From Thiobacillus sp. SCUT-2 (GTDB taxonomy: Bacteria; Pseudomonadota; Gammaproteobacteria; Burkholderiales; Thiobacillaceae), in contig NZ_CP141769.1 of the NCBI RefSeq assembly GCF_035621355.1, forward strand, positions 2,418,001 through 2,482,000: a stretch of 64,000 nucleotides of DNA. Reading direction: 5' to 3'. Below the pieces are notes generated by a model. The model was given only the letters and a program-made list of their open reading frames with translations. It searched no databases and was not told the origin of the DNA. The translations under genes were made by a program, and so were the position numbers. This document shows, one piece after another, positions 17,777 through 26,589 of the stretch (the stretch's first letter is position 1; the number at the start of each line of letters is the position of its first letter).

Positions 17777-17853
17777 GTAAGCGGTGAGCAGCAAGCGGTG
17801 AGCCGTGCGGTCCGCGAATTTCTCCGCTTGCCGCTTACCGCTCCCCGCTTACC
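17777..17853. repeat. Intergenic heptamer-type inverted repeat, copy B
   Basis: Left arm 17777-17803 (GTAAGCGGTGAGCA and GCAAGCGGTGAGC) and right arm 17824-17853 (CCGCTTGCCGCTTACCGCT, CCCCGCTTACC) are near reverse complements. The element fills almost the whole gap between rpe and gph. Confidence 0.8.
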
Positions 17854-17858
17854 GGTTT

Positions 17859-18542
17859 TCAGACCTTCGCAAGCTCCGCGCGCATCGCGGCGATGATGCT
17901 GTTGTAGCGCTGCGGGTCGCTGTCCTTGGCGGCGCCGAACACGGCCGAGCCGGCGACGAAGGTGTCGACGCCGGCACGCGCCACTTCGGCGATGTTGGCC
18001 GGGCCGACGCCGCCGTCGATCTCGAGGCTGACCTTGAGGCCGCGGTCGTCGATCATCTTGCGCACCTTCTTCGCCTTGTCGAGCACGTAGGGAATGAATT
18101 TCTGGCCGCCGAAGCCGGGGTTGACGCTCATTAGCAGCACCATGTCGATCTTGTCGAGGGTGTATTCGAGGACGTCGAGCGGCGTGGCGGGGTTGAACAC
18201 CAGGCCGGCCTTGCAGCCGTTCTCCTTGATCAGGCCGATGGTGCGGTCGATGTGCTCGGACGCTTCCGGATGGAAGGTGATGTAGGTGGCGCCGGCCTTG
18301 GCAAAGTCGGGGATGATGCGGTCGACCGGCTTGACCATCAGGTGGACGTCGATCGGCGCGGTGACGCCGTGCTTCCGGAGCGCCTCGCACACCAGCGGCC
18401 CGATGGTGAGGTTGGGCACGTAGTGGTTGTCCATCACGTCGAAGTGGACGATGTCGGCGCCGGAGGCGAGCACGTTGTCGACTTCCTCGCCGAGCTTGGC
18501 AAAGTTGGCGGACAGGATGGACGGGGCGATGCGGTACGTCAT
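17859..18542 (-). CDS. rpe: Ribulose-phosphate 3-epimerase
   Basis: 227 residues from [14 protein letters not shown]. It interconverts ribulose-5-phosphate and xylulose-5-phosphate in the pentose phosphate and Calvin cycles. The TIM-barrel motifs [30 protein letters not shown] and EIDGGV carry the metal-binding His/Asp residues. It is first in rpe-gph-trpE. Pairing with gph would suit an autotroph, though the same pairing is found in heterotrophs. The promoter must lie in the 18543-18638 gap shared with apaG. Confidence 0.97.
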   Translation of the reverse strand: MTYRIAPSILSANFAKLGEEVDNVLASGADIVHFDVMDNHYVPNLTIGPLVCEALRKHGVTAPIDVHLMVKPVDRIIPDFAKAGATYITFHPEASEHIDRTIGLIKENGCKAGLVFNPATPLDVLEYTLDKIDMVLLMSVNPGFGGQKFIPYVLDKAKKVRKMIDDRGLKVSLEIDGGVGPANIAEVARAGVDTFVAGSAVFGAAKDSDPQRYNSIIAAMRAELAKV

Positions 18543-18638
18543 GGGAAGCTCCGGGATTTTTGGGGAAACCCACCCATTTTAACAGCCCGCCATGGCATTG
18601 CGTTACACTCCGCCCATTCCATCCCGTCGAGCAGAGCC

Positions 18639-19022
18639 GTGGCCGAAGGCAAGAAATACCAGATCAGCATCAACGTCGACACGACCTACCTGGCCGACCA
18701 GAGCGACCCCTCTGCCGATCGCTACGTGTTCGCCTACACGATCACCATCGCCAACACGGGCACCGTGGCGGCGCAGCTGATCTCGCGCCACTGGATCATC
18801 ACCGACGCCGACAATGTCGTGCAGGAAGTGAAGGGCCTCGGCGTCGTCGGCGAGCAGCCGCTGCTGCGGCCCGGCGAGCACTTCGAATACACCAGCGGAA
18901 CCGCGATGGGAACGCCGGTCGGCACCATGCGCGGCACCTACCAGATGGTCGCCGAAGACGGCAACAAATTCGACGCCGAGATTCCCCAGTTCACGCTCGC
19001 GATGCCGCGCGTGCTGCATTAG
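18639..19022 (+). CDS. apaG: ApaG protein (DUF525)
   Basis: 127 residues from a GTG at 18639; no in-frame ATG lies nearby and the family length fits. The fibronectin-III-like fold is marked by RYVFAYTITIANTG, SRHWIITD and VVGEQPLLRPGEHFEYTSG. ApaG is a small cytoplasmic protein, often beside rsmA/apaH and linked to cation or stress phenotypes, with no agreed function. It is divergent from rpe. The frame is open further upstream through rpe antisense, which is rejected. Confidence 0.93.
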   Translation: MAEGKKYQISINVDTTYLADQSDPSADRYVFAYTITIANTGTVAAQLISRHWIITDADNVVQEVKGLGVVGEQPLLRPGEHFEYTSGTAMGTPVGTMRGTYQMVAEDGNKFDAEIPQFTLAMPRVLH

Positions 19023-19087
19023 GGTGAACGGCAAGCGGGGAGCAGCCAGCGGCCCATCCCACTCACCGCTCACCACTCACCACTCAC
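19023..19087. repeat. Intergenic heptamer-type inverted repeat, copy C
   Basis: GGTGAACGGCAAGCGGGGAGC is mirrored by three or four tandem CACTCAC/CGCTCAC heptamers that run into the stop codon of the 31-codon membrane gene. It lies directly after the apaG stop. Confidence 0.75.
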
Positions 19088-19179
19088 TTCTTCATCATCG
19101 TCCACCAGACGATGAACAGCAGCAGACCGACCGCAATCCCCGCCTCCAGCACAAGCCAGCCCAATCCCTGGGTCTCCAT
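19084..19179 (-). CDS. 31-residue single-span membrane peptide
   Basis: The frame starts at an ATG preceded by GGAGGA (eight-base spacing) and encodes a peptide whose residues 8-29 form one hydrophobic helix (WLVLEAGIAVGLLLFIVWW), ending MMKK. The basic C-terminus suggests an N-out, C-in orientation. It looks like the small inner membrane proteins that stabilise larger complexes. The gene is convergent with apaG and divergent from mltA. I do not know a named family. Strong ribosome site and clean topology support a real gene. Confidence 0.65.
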   Translation of the reverse strand: METQGLGWLVLEAGIAVGLLLFIVWWTMMKK

Positions 19180-19241
19180 GCAAGCGTTCCTCCGTTGGTA
19201 TACTCGACGCGTGTTATCGCTTTGAGCCATCTTCACCCGTG

Positions 19242-20468
19242 ATGTTTTTCCGCGCAAGCCCGTGGCTGCTCGTCCTGCTTCTGTCGGCCTGTGCGGTGCA
19301 CCCGCCGCTGGCGCCCCCCGTCGCGCCTCCCGTCCCCACGCCGGCACCCACCCCCGGCCCGGGAGCTGCGCCGCCGCCTGCGCTGATTCCCACGCCTGCC
19401 GTGGCCTATCCCACGCTCAAGCCGGTGAACTGGTCGGCGGTGAGCTTCTGGCGCGACGACGATGCCAGCGAGGCGTGGGGCGCCTTCCTGCAGAGCTGCT
19501 CCACGCTCGTCAAGCGCAGCGCCTGGCAACCGGTCTGCGCCGACGCGGCCGCGATGCAGGCGCCCGACGCGCAGGCCGTGCGCAGCTTCTTCGAGCAGCG
19601 CTTCCAGCCCTACCAGGCAACCCAGGAGGACGGCGGCGCCGAAGGCCTCGTCACCGGCTACTACGAGCCGGTGCTGAAGGGCGATCGCGTGCGCACCGCG
19701 CGCGCCCGCTATCCGCTCTATGGCCCGCCCGACGACCTCATCACGGTGGACCTCGCGAGCGTCTACCCGGAGCTGAAGAACCTGCGACTGCGCGGCCGGG
19801 TAGTCGGCAACAAGCTGGTGCCCTACCTGACGCGCAAGGAGATCGACGCCGCCGGCGACAGCGGCTTCAAGGGCAAGCCGATCGCCTGGGCCGATGACCC
19901 GGTCGAGCTGTTCTTCCTGCAGGTCCAGGGGTCGGGCCGCATCGACTTTCCCGACGGCAGCCGCATGCGGGTCGGCTACGCCGACCAGAACGGCTATCCC
20001 TACCAGTCGATCGGCCGGCTCCTGGTCGAACGCGGCGCGCTGAAGCTGGAGCAGGCGTCGATGCAGGGCATCAAGGACTGGGGCGCGAAGCACCCCGACA
20101 AGCTGCCCGAGCTCCTGGCCGCCAACCCCAGCTACGTCTTTTTCCGCGAACTCCCCGACGGCTTGCCCGGCCCGCTCGGTTCGCTCGGCGTCCCGCTGAC
20201 CGGCGGCCGCTCGATCGCCGTCGATCCCCGCTACATTCCGCTCGGCGCGCCGGTTTTCCTCGCGACCACCCAGCCCAACTCGAACGCCCCGCTCAACCGG
20301 CTGGTCATGGCCCAGGACACTGGCGGCGCAATCCGCGGCGGCGTGCGCGCCGATTTCTTCTGGGGCTTCGGCGATGCGGCCGGCGAGCTTGCCGGCCGCA
20401 TGAAGCAGCGCGGCCGCATGTGGGTGCTGCTGCCGAAGGACTATCCGCTGGTCACGGTCCGCCGCTGA
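19242..20468 (+). CDS. mltA: Membrane-bound lytic murein transglycosylase A
   Basis: About 408 residues. A lipoprotein signal ends in LLSAC (Cys near 18), followed by a Pro/Ala linker, then the MltA barrel (GLVTGYYEPVLKG) and the 3D domain with the catalytic Asp in AQDTGGAIRGG. It cleaves peptidoglycan glycan strands to 1,6-anhydromuropeptides in the periplasm, anchored to the outer membrane. The ATG at 19242 is preferred to the adjacent in-frame GTG at 19239. It is divergent from the 31-residue membrane peptide gene and monocistronic. Confidence 0.93.
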   Translation: MFFRASPWLLVLLLSACAVHPPLAPPVAPPVPTPAPTPGPGAAPPPALIPTPAVAYPTLKPVNWSAVSFWRDDDASEAWGAFLQSCSTLVKRSAWQPVCADAAAMQAPDAQAVRSFFEQRFQPYQATQEDGGAEGLVTGYYEPVLKGDRVRTARARYPLYGPPDDLITVDLASVYPELKNLRLRGRVVGNKLVPYLTRKEIDAAGDSGFKGKPIAWADDPVELFFLQVQGSGRIDFPDGSRMRVGYADQNGYPYQSIGRLLVERGALKLEQASMQGIKDWGAKHPDKLPELLAANPSYVFFRELPDGLPGPLGSLGVPLTGGRSIAVDPRYIPLGAPVFLATTQPNSNAPLNRLVMAQDTGGAIRGGVRADFFWGFGDAAGELAGRMKQRGRMWVLLPKDYPLVTVRR

Positions 20469-20520
20469 CGCGGCCCGTCCACGCGGCCGTGAACTCGCCG
20501 CGCGGCGCTTGTCTCACCTC

Positions 20521-20551
20521 TTGACCTTCCCATAATGGCAAGGTTTACGGT
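20521..20551 (+). promoter_or_regulatory. CueR-type promoter and operator of copA
   Basis: TTGACC (20521-20526) and TACGGT (20546-20551) are 19 bases apart, the over-long spacing of MerR-family promoters. Between them an inverted repeat ACCTTCCC-N5-GGCAAGGT (20524-20544) fits the CueR operator. CueR bound to copper would untwist the spacer and activate copA; cueR itself is the second gene, so the loop is autoregulatory. Confidence 0.85.
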
Positions 20552-20581
20552 GCAAGCCATCGCATCGACAAGGAGCCCGCC

Positions 20582-22948
20582 ATGACCGCCCCCCTTTCCA
20601 TCGGCATCGAAGGCATGACCTGCGCGAGCTGCGCGGCGCGGGTCGAGAAAGTGCTCAGGCAGGTGCCCGGCGTCACCGAGGCCAGCGTGAACCTGGCGAC
20701 CGAAACCGCCACGGTCGAGGGCGACGCCGATCCGAACGCCGTGCGCCAGGCCATCGAGAAGGCCGGCTTCAGCGTGCCCGCCGAATCGTGCAGCCTCGAC
20801 ATCAGCGGCATGACCTGCGCAAGCTGTTCCGCACGGGTCGAAAAGGCGCTCGCCAAGGTGCCGGGCGTGCTCGACGCCAGCGTCAATCTCGCGACCGAGC
20901 GCGCCACGGTGACGCTGGCCCGCGGCACCCCGGCGGCCGCGCTCATCGCCGCCGTCGAGCGCGCGGGCTACGGCGCGGCCTTCCCGCTGCCGACCGGTGA
21001 AGCCGCGCCGGCTCCCCGACCCACCCTGCCCGACTGGTGGCCGGTCGCGCTCGCGATGGCGCTGTCGCTGCCGCTGATCGCGCCGATGCTCGCCGGCCTC
21101 GCCGGCGCCCACTGGATGCTGCCAGGCTGGCTGCAGCTCGCGCTCGCGACGCCGGTGCAGTTCTGGCTCGGCGCACGCTTCTACCGCGCCGGCTGGAAGG
21201 CGCTGATCGCCGGCAGCGGCAACATGGACCTCCTGGTCGCGGTCGGCACCAGCGCGGCGTACGGGCTGTCCGTCTATCTCCTGCTGACGCGCGCCGATCC
21301 TGCGCACCTCTATTTCGAGGCGTCGGCGGTCGTGATCAGCCTGGTCCTGCTCGGCAAGTGGCTGGAGGCGCGCGCCAAGCGCCAGACCACCGAGGCCATC
21401 CGGGCGCTGCAGGCGCTGCGCCCGCTCACCGCGCGGGTGCGCCACGACGGCGTCGACCGCGATCTGCCGATCGACGCGATCCGCGTCGGCGACGTCGTGG
21501 TGATCCGCCCCGGCGAACGCGTGCCGGTCGACGCCGAAGTGCTCGAGGGCGCGAGCCAGGTCGACGAGTCGCTGCTCACCGGCGAGTCGCTGCCGGTCGA
21601 GAAGCAGCCAGGCGATGCCCTGACCGGCGGCGCGATCAACGCGCACGGCGTGCTGGTGGCGCGCACCACCGCGGTGGGCACCGAGACGACGCTCGCCCGC
21701 ATCATCCGCCTGGTCGAGAACGCCCAGGCGGCCAAGGCGCCGATCCAGCGCCTGGTCGACCGCGTGAGCGCGGTCTTCGTGCCCGTGGTGATGGCGATCG
21801 CGCTCCTCACCTTCCTCGGCTGGTGGGCCGCGAGCGGCGACACCGAGCGCGCCATCCTCAACGCCGTCGCCGTGCTCGTGATCGCCTGCCCCTGCGCGCT
21901 CGGGCTCGCCACGCCCACCGCGATCATGGCGGGCACCGGCGTTGCCGCGCGCCACGGCATCCTGATCAAGGACGCGGAAGCGCTGGAGCTGGCGCACCGG
22001 ATCGGCACCGTCGTGTTCGACAAGACCGGCACGCTCACCGACGGCACGCCGCATGTCGCCGCCTGCGTCGCGGCACCGGGCCACGACCGCGCCGAGGTGC
22101 TCGCGCTCGCGGCGGGGCTGCAGGCGGGCAGCGAGCATCCGCTGGCGCGCGCCGTGCTGGCCGAGGCCACCGCCGCCGGCATCGCGCCGGTGGCCGCACG
22201 CGCACAAGAGGCATTGCCGGGACGCGGCATCGCGGGTGACGTGGCGGGCGGGACCGTGTGGCTCGGCAACCGCCGGCTGATGGACGAGAACGCCGTCGAC
22301 ACCGCAGAACTCGAAACGCAGGCCGCCGACCTGGAGGCCGCCGGCCGCACCGTGTCGTGGCTCGCCCGCGCGCGCGATCGCCGCGCCCTCGGCCTGCTCG
22401 CCTTCGGCGACGCGGTGAAGCCGACCGCCGGCCAGGCCGTCGCCAAGCTCACGGCGCACGGTGTCGCGACGGTCATGCTGACCGGCGACAACCGCGGCGC
22501 CGCGCAGACCGCTGCGGCGGCGCTCGGCATCGACCGCGTGCTGGCCGAGGTACTGCCGGGCGACAAGGCGGCGCACGTCGGGGCCCTGAAGGCCGAGGGC
22601 GCGACGGTGGCGATGGTCGGCGACGGCATCAACGACGCGCCGGCGCTGGCCGCGGCCGACGTCGGCATTGCCATGTCCTCCGGCAGCGACGTCGCGATGC
22701 ACACCGCCGGCATCACGCTGATGCGCGGCGATCCCGCGCTGGTGGCCGATGCGATCGACATCTCGAAGCGCACCTACGCGAAGATCCGCCAGAACCTGTT
22801 CTGGGCCTTCGTCTACAACGTCGTCGGCATCCCGCTGGCGGCGCTGGGCTTCCTGAACCCGGTGATCGCCGGCGGCGCGATGGCCTTCTCCAGCGTCAGC
22901 GTCGTCACCAACGCGCTGACGCTCAAGCGCTGGCGGCCGGCCGCATGA
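20582..22948 (+). CDS. copA: Copper-exporting P1B-type ATPase with two metal-binding domains
   Basis: 788 residues. Two N-terminal heavy-metal domains carry GMTCASC (11-17 and 76-82). Eight membrane helices follow, with the translocation motif CPC in IACPCALG near residue 435, the phosphorylation site DKTGTLT near 480, the HP dipeptide in SEHPLA and [10 protein letters not shown]. The family pumps Cu(I) out of the cytoplasm using ATP. A CueR-type promoter precedes it and cueR overlaps its stop (ATGA). Confidence 0.96.
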   Translation: MTAPLSIGIEGMTCASCAARVEKVLRQVPGVTEASVNLATETATVEGDADPNAVRQAIEKAGFSVPAESCSLDISGMTCASCSARVEKALAKVPGVLDASVNLATERATVTLARGTPAAALIAAVERAGYGAAFPLPTGEAAPAPRPTLPDWWPVALAMALSLPLIAPMLAGLAGAHWMLPGWLQLALATPVQFWLGARFYRAGWKALIAGSGNMDLLVAVGTSAAYGLSVYLLLTRADPAHLYFEASAVVISLVLLGKWLEARAKRQTTEAIRALQALRPLTARVRHDGVDRDLPIDAIRVGDVVVIRPGERVPVDAEVLEGASQVDESLLTGESLPVEKQPGDALTGGAINAHGVLVARTTAVGTETTLARIIRLVENAQAAKAPIQRLVDRVSAVFVPVVMAIALLTFLGWWAASGDTERAILNAVAVLVIACPCALGLATPTAIMAGTGVAARHGILIKDAEALELAHRIGTVVFDKTGTLTDGTPHVAACVAAPGHDRAEVLALAAGLQAGSEHPLARAVLAEATAAGIAPVAARAQEALPGRGIAGDVAGGTVWLGNRRLMDENAVDTAELETQAADLEAAGRTVSWLARARDRRALGLLAFGDAVKPTAGQAVAKLTAHGVATVMLTGDNRGAAQTAAAALGIDRVLAEVLPGDKAAHVGALKAEGATVAMVGDGINDAPALAAADVGIAMSSGSDVAMHTAGITLMRGDPALVADAIDISKRTYAKIRQNLFWAFVYNVVGIPLAALGFLNPVIAGGAMAFSSVSVVTNALTLKRWRPAA

Positions 22949-23352
22949 ACATCGGCGAAGCCGCCCGCGCCAGCGGCGTGTCGGCCAAGATGATCCGGCA
23001 CTACGAAAGCATCGGCCTGATCCGCGCGAGCCGGCGCACGCTCGCCGGCTACCGGCAGTATGGCGAGCGCGACGTCCACCTGCTGCGCTTCATCCGCCGG
23101 GCGCGCGACCTCGGCTTCGCGCTCGAGTCGATCCGCCAGCTCGTCTCACTGTGGGACGACCCGGCGCGCGCCAGCGCCGACGTCAAGCGCCTCGCCGACG
23201 CGCACATCGCCGACCTCGACGCCCGCATCGCGGCGCTGAGCGAAATGCGCACCACGCTGGTCGCGCTTGCACAAGCCTGCCGCGGCGACCACCGTCCCGA
23301 CTGCCCCATCCTGCAGGGCCTCGCCGCACCGCCCGCGTCCACGGGACGCTAG
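22945..23352 (+). CDS. cueR: Copper-responsive MerR-family regulator CueR
   Basis: 135 residues. The N-terminal winged helix ([20 protein letters not shown]) is followed by a dimerisation helix and the Cu(I)-binding loop with Cys112 and Cys120 (C-x7-C), the same positions as in E. coli CueR. The start overlaps the copA stop as ATGA. The promoter of copA shows the matching operator, so CueR activates both genes. Its stop overlaps the convergent tonB-like gene by four bases. Confidence 0.94.
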   Translation: MNIGEAARASGVSAKMIRHYESIGLIRASRRTLAGYRQYGERDVHLLRFIRRARDLGFALESIRQLVSLWDDPARASADVKRLADAHIADLDARIAALSEMRTTLVALAQACRGDHRPDCPILQGLAAPPASTGR

Positions 23353-24074
23353 CGCCCTTCCCAGTCGTACTTGACCTCGATCAACACGAGGGCGCGGACC
23401 GGGCGGCCATTCTTCTGCGCCGGGCTGAAGCGCGCGTCGCGGAACGCCTTGACCGCGGAATCGTCGAACACGCCGGGCGGATTGGCGCTGACGACGTCGA
23501 CGTCGCTGACGCGGCCATCCGCCTCCAGCTTCAGCTGCAGCCTGAGCGTCCCGGACAGCCGCTGGCGATCGGCCGCGTCCGGGTAGTCCGGCCGGATCTC
23601 GCGCAGCGCGCGCGGCTGCACGTCGAGATCGCGCGCACGGTAATAGGTGAGGTCGACCGAACTGGTGAGCGTCGCAGACGGCGCCGCCGCCGGTGCGGCG
23701 GCGACCGGGGCGGGCGCGACAGCCGGTGCAGACGGTGCCGCGGGTGCCGCCGCGACCGGCGGCGCCGGCGCGACCGGCACGGCGGAAGGAACCGGACTCG
23801 GCGCGAGTCGAACCTCCGGCTTGAGTGCCGGCGGCTGCGGCGCGGGCAGGACGCTGGGCTCCCGTTCGTGCGGCAGGGGGGACCGCGCGCGTGCCGCGGC
23901 CACGTGCGGCACCAGCCGCACCTCGATGACCGGCTCGTCCGGGGCGCCGCCGGCCGGCGGCGCGACCTGCACCAGCGCGATCAGGGCGACATGCAGGCCG
24001 AGTGAAATCCAGAGGGCCGCCAGCGGACGCCGCAACTGCGCCGGAATGGTCGGTTCATCGAAGCGTGCAGTCAC
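23349..24074 (-). CDS. TonB-like energy transducer
   Basis: 241 residues. One N-terminal membrane helix (ALWISLGLHVALIALVQV, about 19-36), a long Pro/Ala-rich periplasmic linker (about 60-135) and a C-terminal TonB domain (about 155-241) with YPDAADRQRLSGTLRLQL and a VKAFRDARFSPAQKNG turn. TonB couples the proton motive force, through ExbBD, to outer-membrane transporters. No exbBD or receptor gene is adjacent, so the partner is unknown. It converges on cueR with a four-base overlap. Confidence 0.87.
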   Translation of the reverse strand: MTARFDEPTIPAQLRRPLAALWISLGLHVALIALVQVAPPAGGAPDEPVIEVRLVPHVAAARARSPLPHEREPSVLPAPQPPALKPEVRLAPSPVPSAVPVAPAPPVAAAPAAPSAPAVAPAPVAAAPAAAPSATLTSSVDLTYYRARDLDVQPRALREIRPDYPDAADRQRLSGTLRLQLKLEADGRVSDVDVVSANPPGVFDDSAVKAFRDARFSPAQKNGRPVRALVLIEVKYDWEGR

Positions 24075-24167
24075 GGTCGAGCGTGCCGCGGAGAAACGGT
24101 TCCACCGTCATGGCAAACCGCCTGCGCAAGCCTAGAATAGGCAGCGAACAACCCCAAGGAGAAGGCC

Positions 24168-24977
24168 ATGAAAAGACTCGTCATCGCGGGCGCCATCTTA
24201 GCATCGACGCTGGCGGCGCCGGCGCTCGCAGCGGACGTCGCACTGACCAAGACGACCGTGCGCGCGGCCGACGGCACCGAGGTGCCGGTCGAGGTCGCCA
24301 CACCCGAGGGAAAGGGCCCCTTCCCGCCGGTGCTCTTCATCCACGCCAAGCGCGGCTACGAGGGCGACGAGCGCGCCCACGTGCGCGAGCTCGCGGCGCA
24401 GGGCTTTCTGGTCGTCGCACCGGACTGGCAGAGTGGCCGCTTCATCGAGCGCTGGCCCTCCGCACACAACCCCGATACCGAGATGGACGTCGAAGCCGGC
24501 CTCGACTACCTGAAGTCGCTCCCCAACGCCTGCAAGCAGCCGGTCGGCATCGTCGGCCTGTCGCGCGGCCCGTATTACGCGATCCGGCTGGCGGCCAAGC
24601 GCGGTGCCGAGATTGCCGCCATCGTGAGCTACTACGGCCACATGCAGAATCCCAACGCGCCGGAGCCGGATCAGCTGTTCCGCGTCGCGCCGGAGGTGAT
24701 GCAGATCACGACGCCGATTCTTTATCTTATCGGCGACGCCGACTACGAGCTGCGCCGGATGAACGGCGGCCGCGCCTTCTACGCGCTGTGGGAGCGCGGC
24801 GTGCCGGTCGAGTGGCAGGAATACCCGATGGCGCGGCGCGCCTTCGATTTCCGCCCCGACCAGACGCCGGAAGAGAAGATCGCCACCCGCCACGCGCGCG
24901 AGCGGGCGAAGGCCTGGCTGGTGAAATGGATGAAGCTGGCACCCGACATGCGCTGTCCGGACGGCCGCCGCGCGTGA
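24168..24977 (+). CDS. Exported dienelactone-hydrolase-family protein
   Basis: 269 residues. A signal peptide ends near residue 21 (AALA-ADV), so the protein is probably periplasmic. The alpha/beta hydrolase core has the nucleophile elbow GLSRG (Ser132) instead of the Cys of true dienelactone hydrolases, an Asp in IGDADYE near 190 and a His in TRHARERA near 245. It is likely a serine esterase or related hydrolase of unknown substrate. GGAG lies upstream of the ATG. The DUF4124 gene follows and may be cotranscribed. Confidence 0.8.
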   Translation: MKRLVIAGAILASTLAAPALAADVALTKTTVRAADGTEVPVEVATPEGKGPFPPVLFIHAKRGYEGDERAHVRELAAQGFLVVAPDWQSGRFIERWPSAHNPDTEMDVEAGLDYLKSLPNACKQPVGIVGLSRGPYYAIRLAAKRGAEIAAIVSYYGHMQNPNAPEPDQLFRVAPEVMQITTPILYLIGDADYELRRMNGGRAFYALWERGVPVEWQEYPMARRAFDFRPDQTPEEKIATRHARERAKAWLVKWMKLAPDMRCPDGRRA

Positions 24978-25003
24978 CCAGGCGCGCGCGCCGCGGCGGC
25001 GCG

Positions 25004-25411
25004 ATGAGCCGCGCCCGCGCCCTGCTGCTCGTCGCATTCGCATGGCAGGCCGGCCATGCCGCCCCCCTGTACAAGTGGCTCGACGGGTCGGGGCACGTGA
25101 CCTATTCCTCGCTGCCGCCGCCCCCCGGCACGGTGGCCAAGGAAATGCGCGTGCCGCCGCCGCCCCGCGCGGAAGACGCGCGGCAGGCGGCGGAACAGGC
25201 GAAGAAGGCCGACGCGCTGGTCCGCGAACTCGAGGCGCGGCGCCGCGAGCAGGAAGCCGAGGAAGCGCGGCTGCGGGCACTGCGCCTGCCGCCCGCGCCC
25301 GTCGTGATCGAGAAGCCCGTGTACGTGCCGCAGCCGGTCTACTACCCGCCGGTGCGCGTTCGGCCGCATCCCCGCCATCCGGACAAGCCGCCCGTTCGCA
25401 GGCCGCGCTGA
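25004..25411 (+). CDS. DUF4124 domain periplasmic protein
   Basis: 135 residues from the ATG at 25004. A GTG at 24974 in frame overlaps the upstream stop (GTGA) and would add ten basic residues to the signal peptide. The mature N-terminus has the DUF4124 pattern APLYKWLDGSGHVTYSSLPP, followed by a charged coiled coil (about 60-95, alternating Glu/Arg/Ala) and a Pro/Tyr/Arg-rich tail. DUF4124 proteins are common exported proteins of betaproteobacteria without a known role. Confidence 0.8.
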   Translation: MSRARALLLVAFAWQAGHAAPLYKWLDGSGHVTYSSLPPPPGTVAKEMRVPPPPRAEDARQAAEQAKKADALVRELEARRREQEAEEARLRALRLPPAPVVIEKPVYVPQPVYYPPVRVRPHPRHPDKPPVRRPR

Positions 25412-25567
25412 GCCGGGCGGGGAGGCCGGCTTCGACGACCATACGCCACACGGGGCGCCCCTTTTTGAGACGTTTTGCGCCGGCATGCACCACAAGATTT
25501 CAGCGCAGCGGCCGACGTCATTCGGGCGACGCCGTGCAAGTGCCTGATTATCCATCGTTATGAAAGC
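25412..25567 (+). other. Upstream control region of nasT (no gene seen)
   Basis: No plausible coding frame. A stretch CATGCACCACAAGATTTCA (25484-25502) contains one good NtrC half-site (TGCACCA) with a weak second half, about 100 bases before the predicted nasT transcription start. The distance is right for an NtrC enhancer, but the match is poor. Confidence 0.35.
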
Positions 25568-25583
25568 TGGCACGCCGCGTGCT
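25568..25583 (+). promoter_or_regulatory. Sigma54-type promoter of nasT
   Basis: TGGCACG-CCGC-GTGCT keeps the essential GG (25569-25570) and GC (25581-25582) ten bases apart; only the T before TGC is changed to G. Transcription would start near 25594, giving a leader of about 155 bases before nasT. Confidence 0.75.
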
Positions 25584-25593
25584 CCATGCGAAG

Positions 25594-25748
25594 TGAGTCC
25601 CCAGACCGAAAGGCCGGGTTGCTCCACCCGTAAAGGGTAGGCCGTGGGTGTCAAGCCGACTTGTCGGCAACAACCCGCTCAGGCAGTCTCCTCCGAACTT
25701 GCGGCCTCTCCGGAGGCCGCTTTTTTTGCCGGCATCGAATCGAGCGCT
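25594..25748 (+). promoter_or_regulatory. Structured nasT leader RNA
   Basis: The predicted leader contains hairpins GGGT-TGCTCC-ACCC, GCCGAC-TT-GTCGGC and finally an intrinsic terminator, before the nasT ribosome site. It is not a riboswitch class that I recognise. Because the gene encodes an ANTAR antiterminator, the leader may be its own target. Confidence 0.5.
25701..25727 (+). terminator. Intrinsic terminator in the nasT leader
   Basis: GCGGCCTC, loop TCCG, GAGGCCGC and seven T residues form a textbook terminator 22 bases before the nasT start. It lies downstream of the sigma54-type promoter, so it would attenuate nasT unless read through. Confidence 0.9.
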
Positions 25749-26315
25749 ATGCGTGTACTGATCGTCGAAAACCATCCCGAACGGCTTGCCATGCTGGTGC
25801 CTGCCCTGGAAACGGCGGGCTGCATCGTCGCGGCCACGCTGAACTCCGCACGCAGCCTGGAGGCGCAGGTCCAGTCGCTGCGCCCGGACGTCGTGATCAT
25901 CGCGCAGGATTCGCCCGACCGCGACACGCTCGAGCACATCTGCGTGGCCAACCAGGACTGCCCGCGCCCGATCGTCATGTTCACTGGCGACGGCAGCCCG
26001 GAGTCGATCCGCGCCGCCACCCAGGCCGGCGTGACCTCGTATGTGGTCGACGGGCTCGACCCGGCGCGCATCCGGCCGATCCTCGACGTCGCCGTATCAC
26101 GCTTCGAGGCGTTCCAGGCGCTGCACGACCAGCTGGAACAGACGCGGCTCGAACTGTCGGAGCGCAAGCTGATCGACCAGGCCAAGGCGCTGCTGATCAG
26201 GCAGACCGGCGCATCGGAGCCGGAGGTCTATCGCGAGATGCGGCGTGCCGCGATGGATCGCGGTCTCAAGCTGGCGGACATTGCACGGCAGCTCCTGCAA
26301 AAACCCCTGGCGTGA
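25749..26315 (+). CDS. nasT: ANTAR-domain antiterminator of nitrate assimilation, NasT
   Basis: 188 residues from MRVLIVENHPERLAML; the frame opens 35 codons earlier but that part spans the terminator. A pseudo-receiver domain (1-125) and coiled linker are followed by an RNA-binding ANTAR domain (about 130-185; IDQAKALLIRQTGASEPEVY). NasT binds paired hairpins in nas leaders and prevents termination. The nitrate ABC transporter genes follow after a 274-base leader holding a terminator. The usual partner NasS, a nitrate-sensing NrtA-like inhibitor, is not encoded beside it. Confidence 0.88.
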   Translation: MRVLIVENHPERLAMLVPALETAGCIVAATLNSARSLEAQVQSLRPDVVIIAQDSPDRDTLEHICVANQDCPRPIVMFTGDGSPESIRAATQAGVTSYVVDGLDPARIRPILDVAVSRFEAFQALHDQLEQTRLELSERKLIDQAKALLIRQTGASEPEVYREMRRAAMDRGLKLADIARQLLQKPLA

Positions 26316-26589
26316 GTCCCCCTGATTGGTGCACGCCACCGGAAGCATGCACCGAGCCGGGGCACGAATCCGCGTCATGCAAGGCCCCACGATCCGTCCG
26401 GTTTCCTGGAAACCCAAGCGACACAAGGTGCTGAGGAAGCTGGCACAGCGGTTGCTAAACCTCAGCTGAACAGTCGCAACGATGTGGCTTTCAGCGTGAC
26501 CGTCAGATCATTCAACACCGGACAAAGGCGTCCGCCCTGAAGGCGACGCCTTTTTCATTCATGCCCTCTGGGCATTGGGAGAACATACC
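26316..26589 (+). promoter_or_regulatory. nrtA leader with ANTAR-type antitermination region
   Basis: A 274-base untranslated stretch between nasT and nrtA. It is rich in inverted repeats, for example TGCACG and GCATGCACC elements near 26340-26370 and CTGAGG/CCTCAG arms near 26430-26467. It ends in an intrinsic terminator. Gene context predicts that NasT binds here. I could not assign the two six-base loops with confidence. Confidence 0.65.
26524..26556 (+). terminator. Intrinsic terminator in the nrtA leader
   Basis: AGGCGTC and GDC-complement GACGCCT arms (26526-26532 and 26545-26551), extended by an inner GCC/GGC, are followed by a T run (26551-26555). It lies 34 bases before the nrtA start, in the position of the attenuator of other nas leaders. 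Confidence 0.85.

Noticed and set aside
25594-25700. A known riboswitch (glycine, c-di-GMP, cobalamin or guanidine) upstream of nasT
   Set aside because: Compared with the conserved cores I remember, none matches; gene context favours an antitermination leader.
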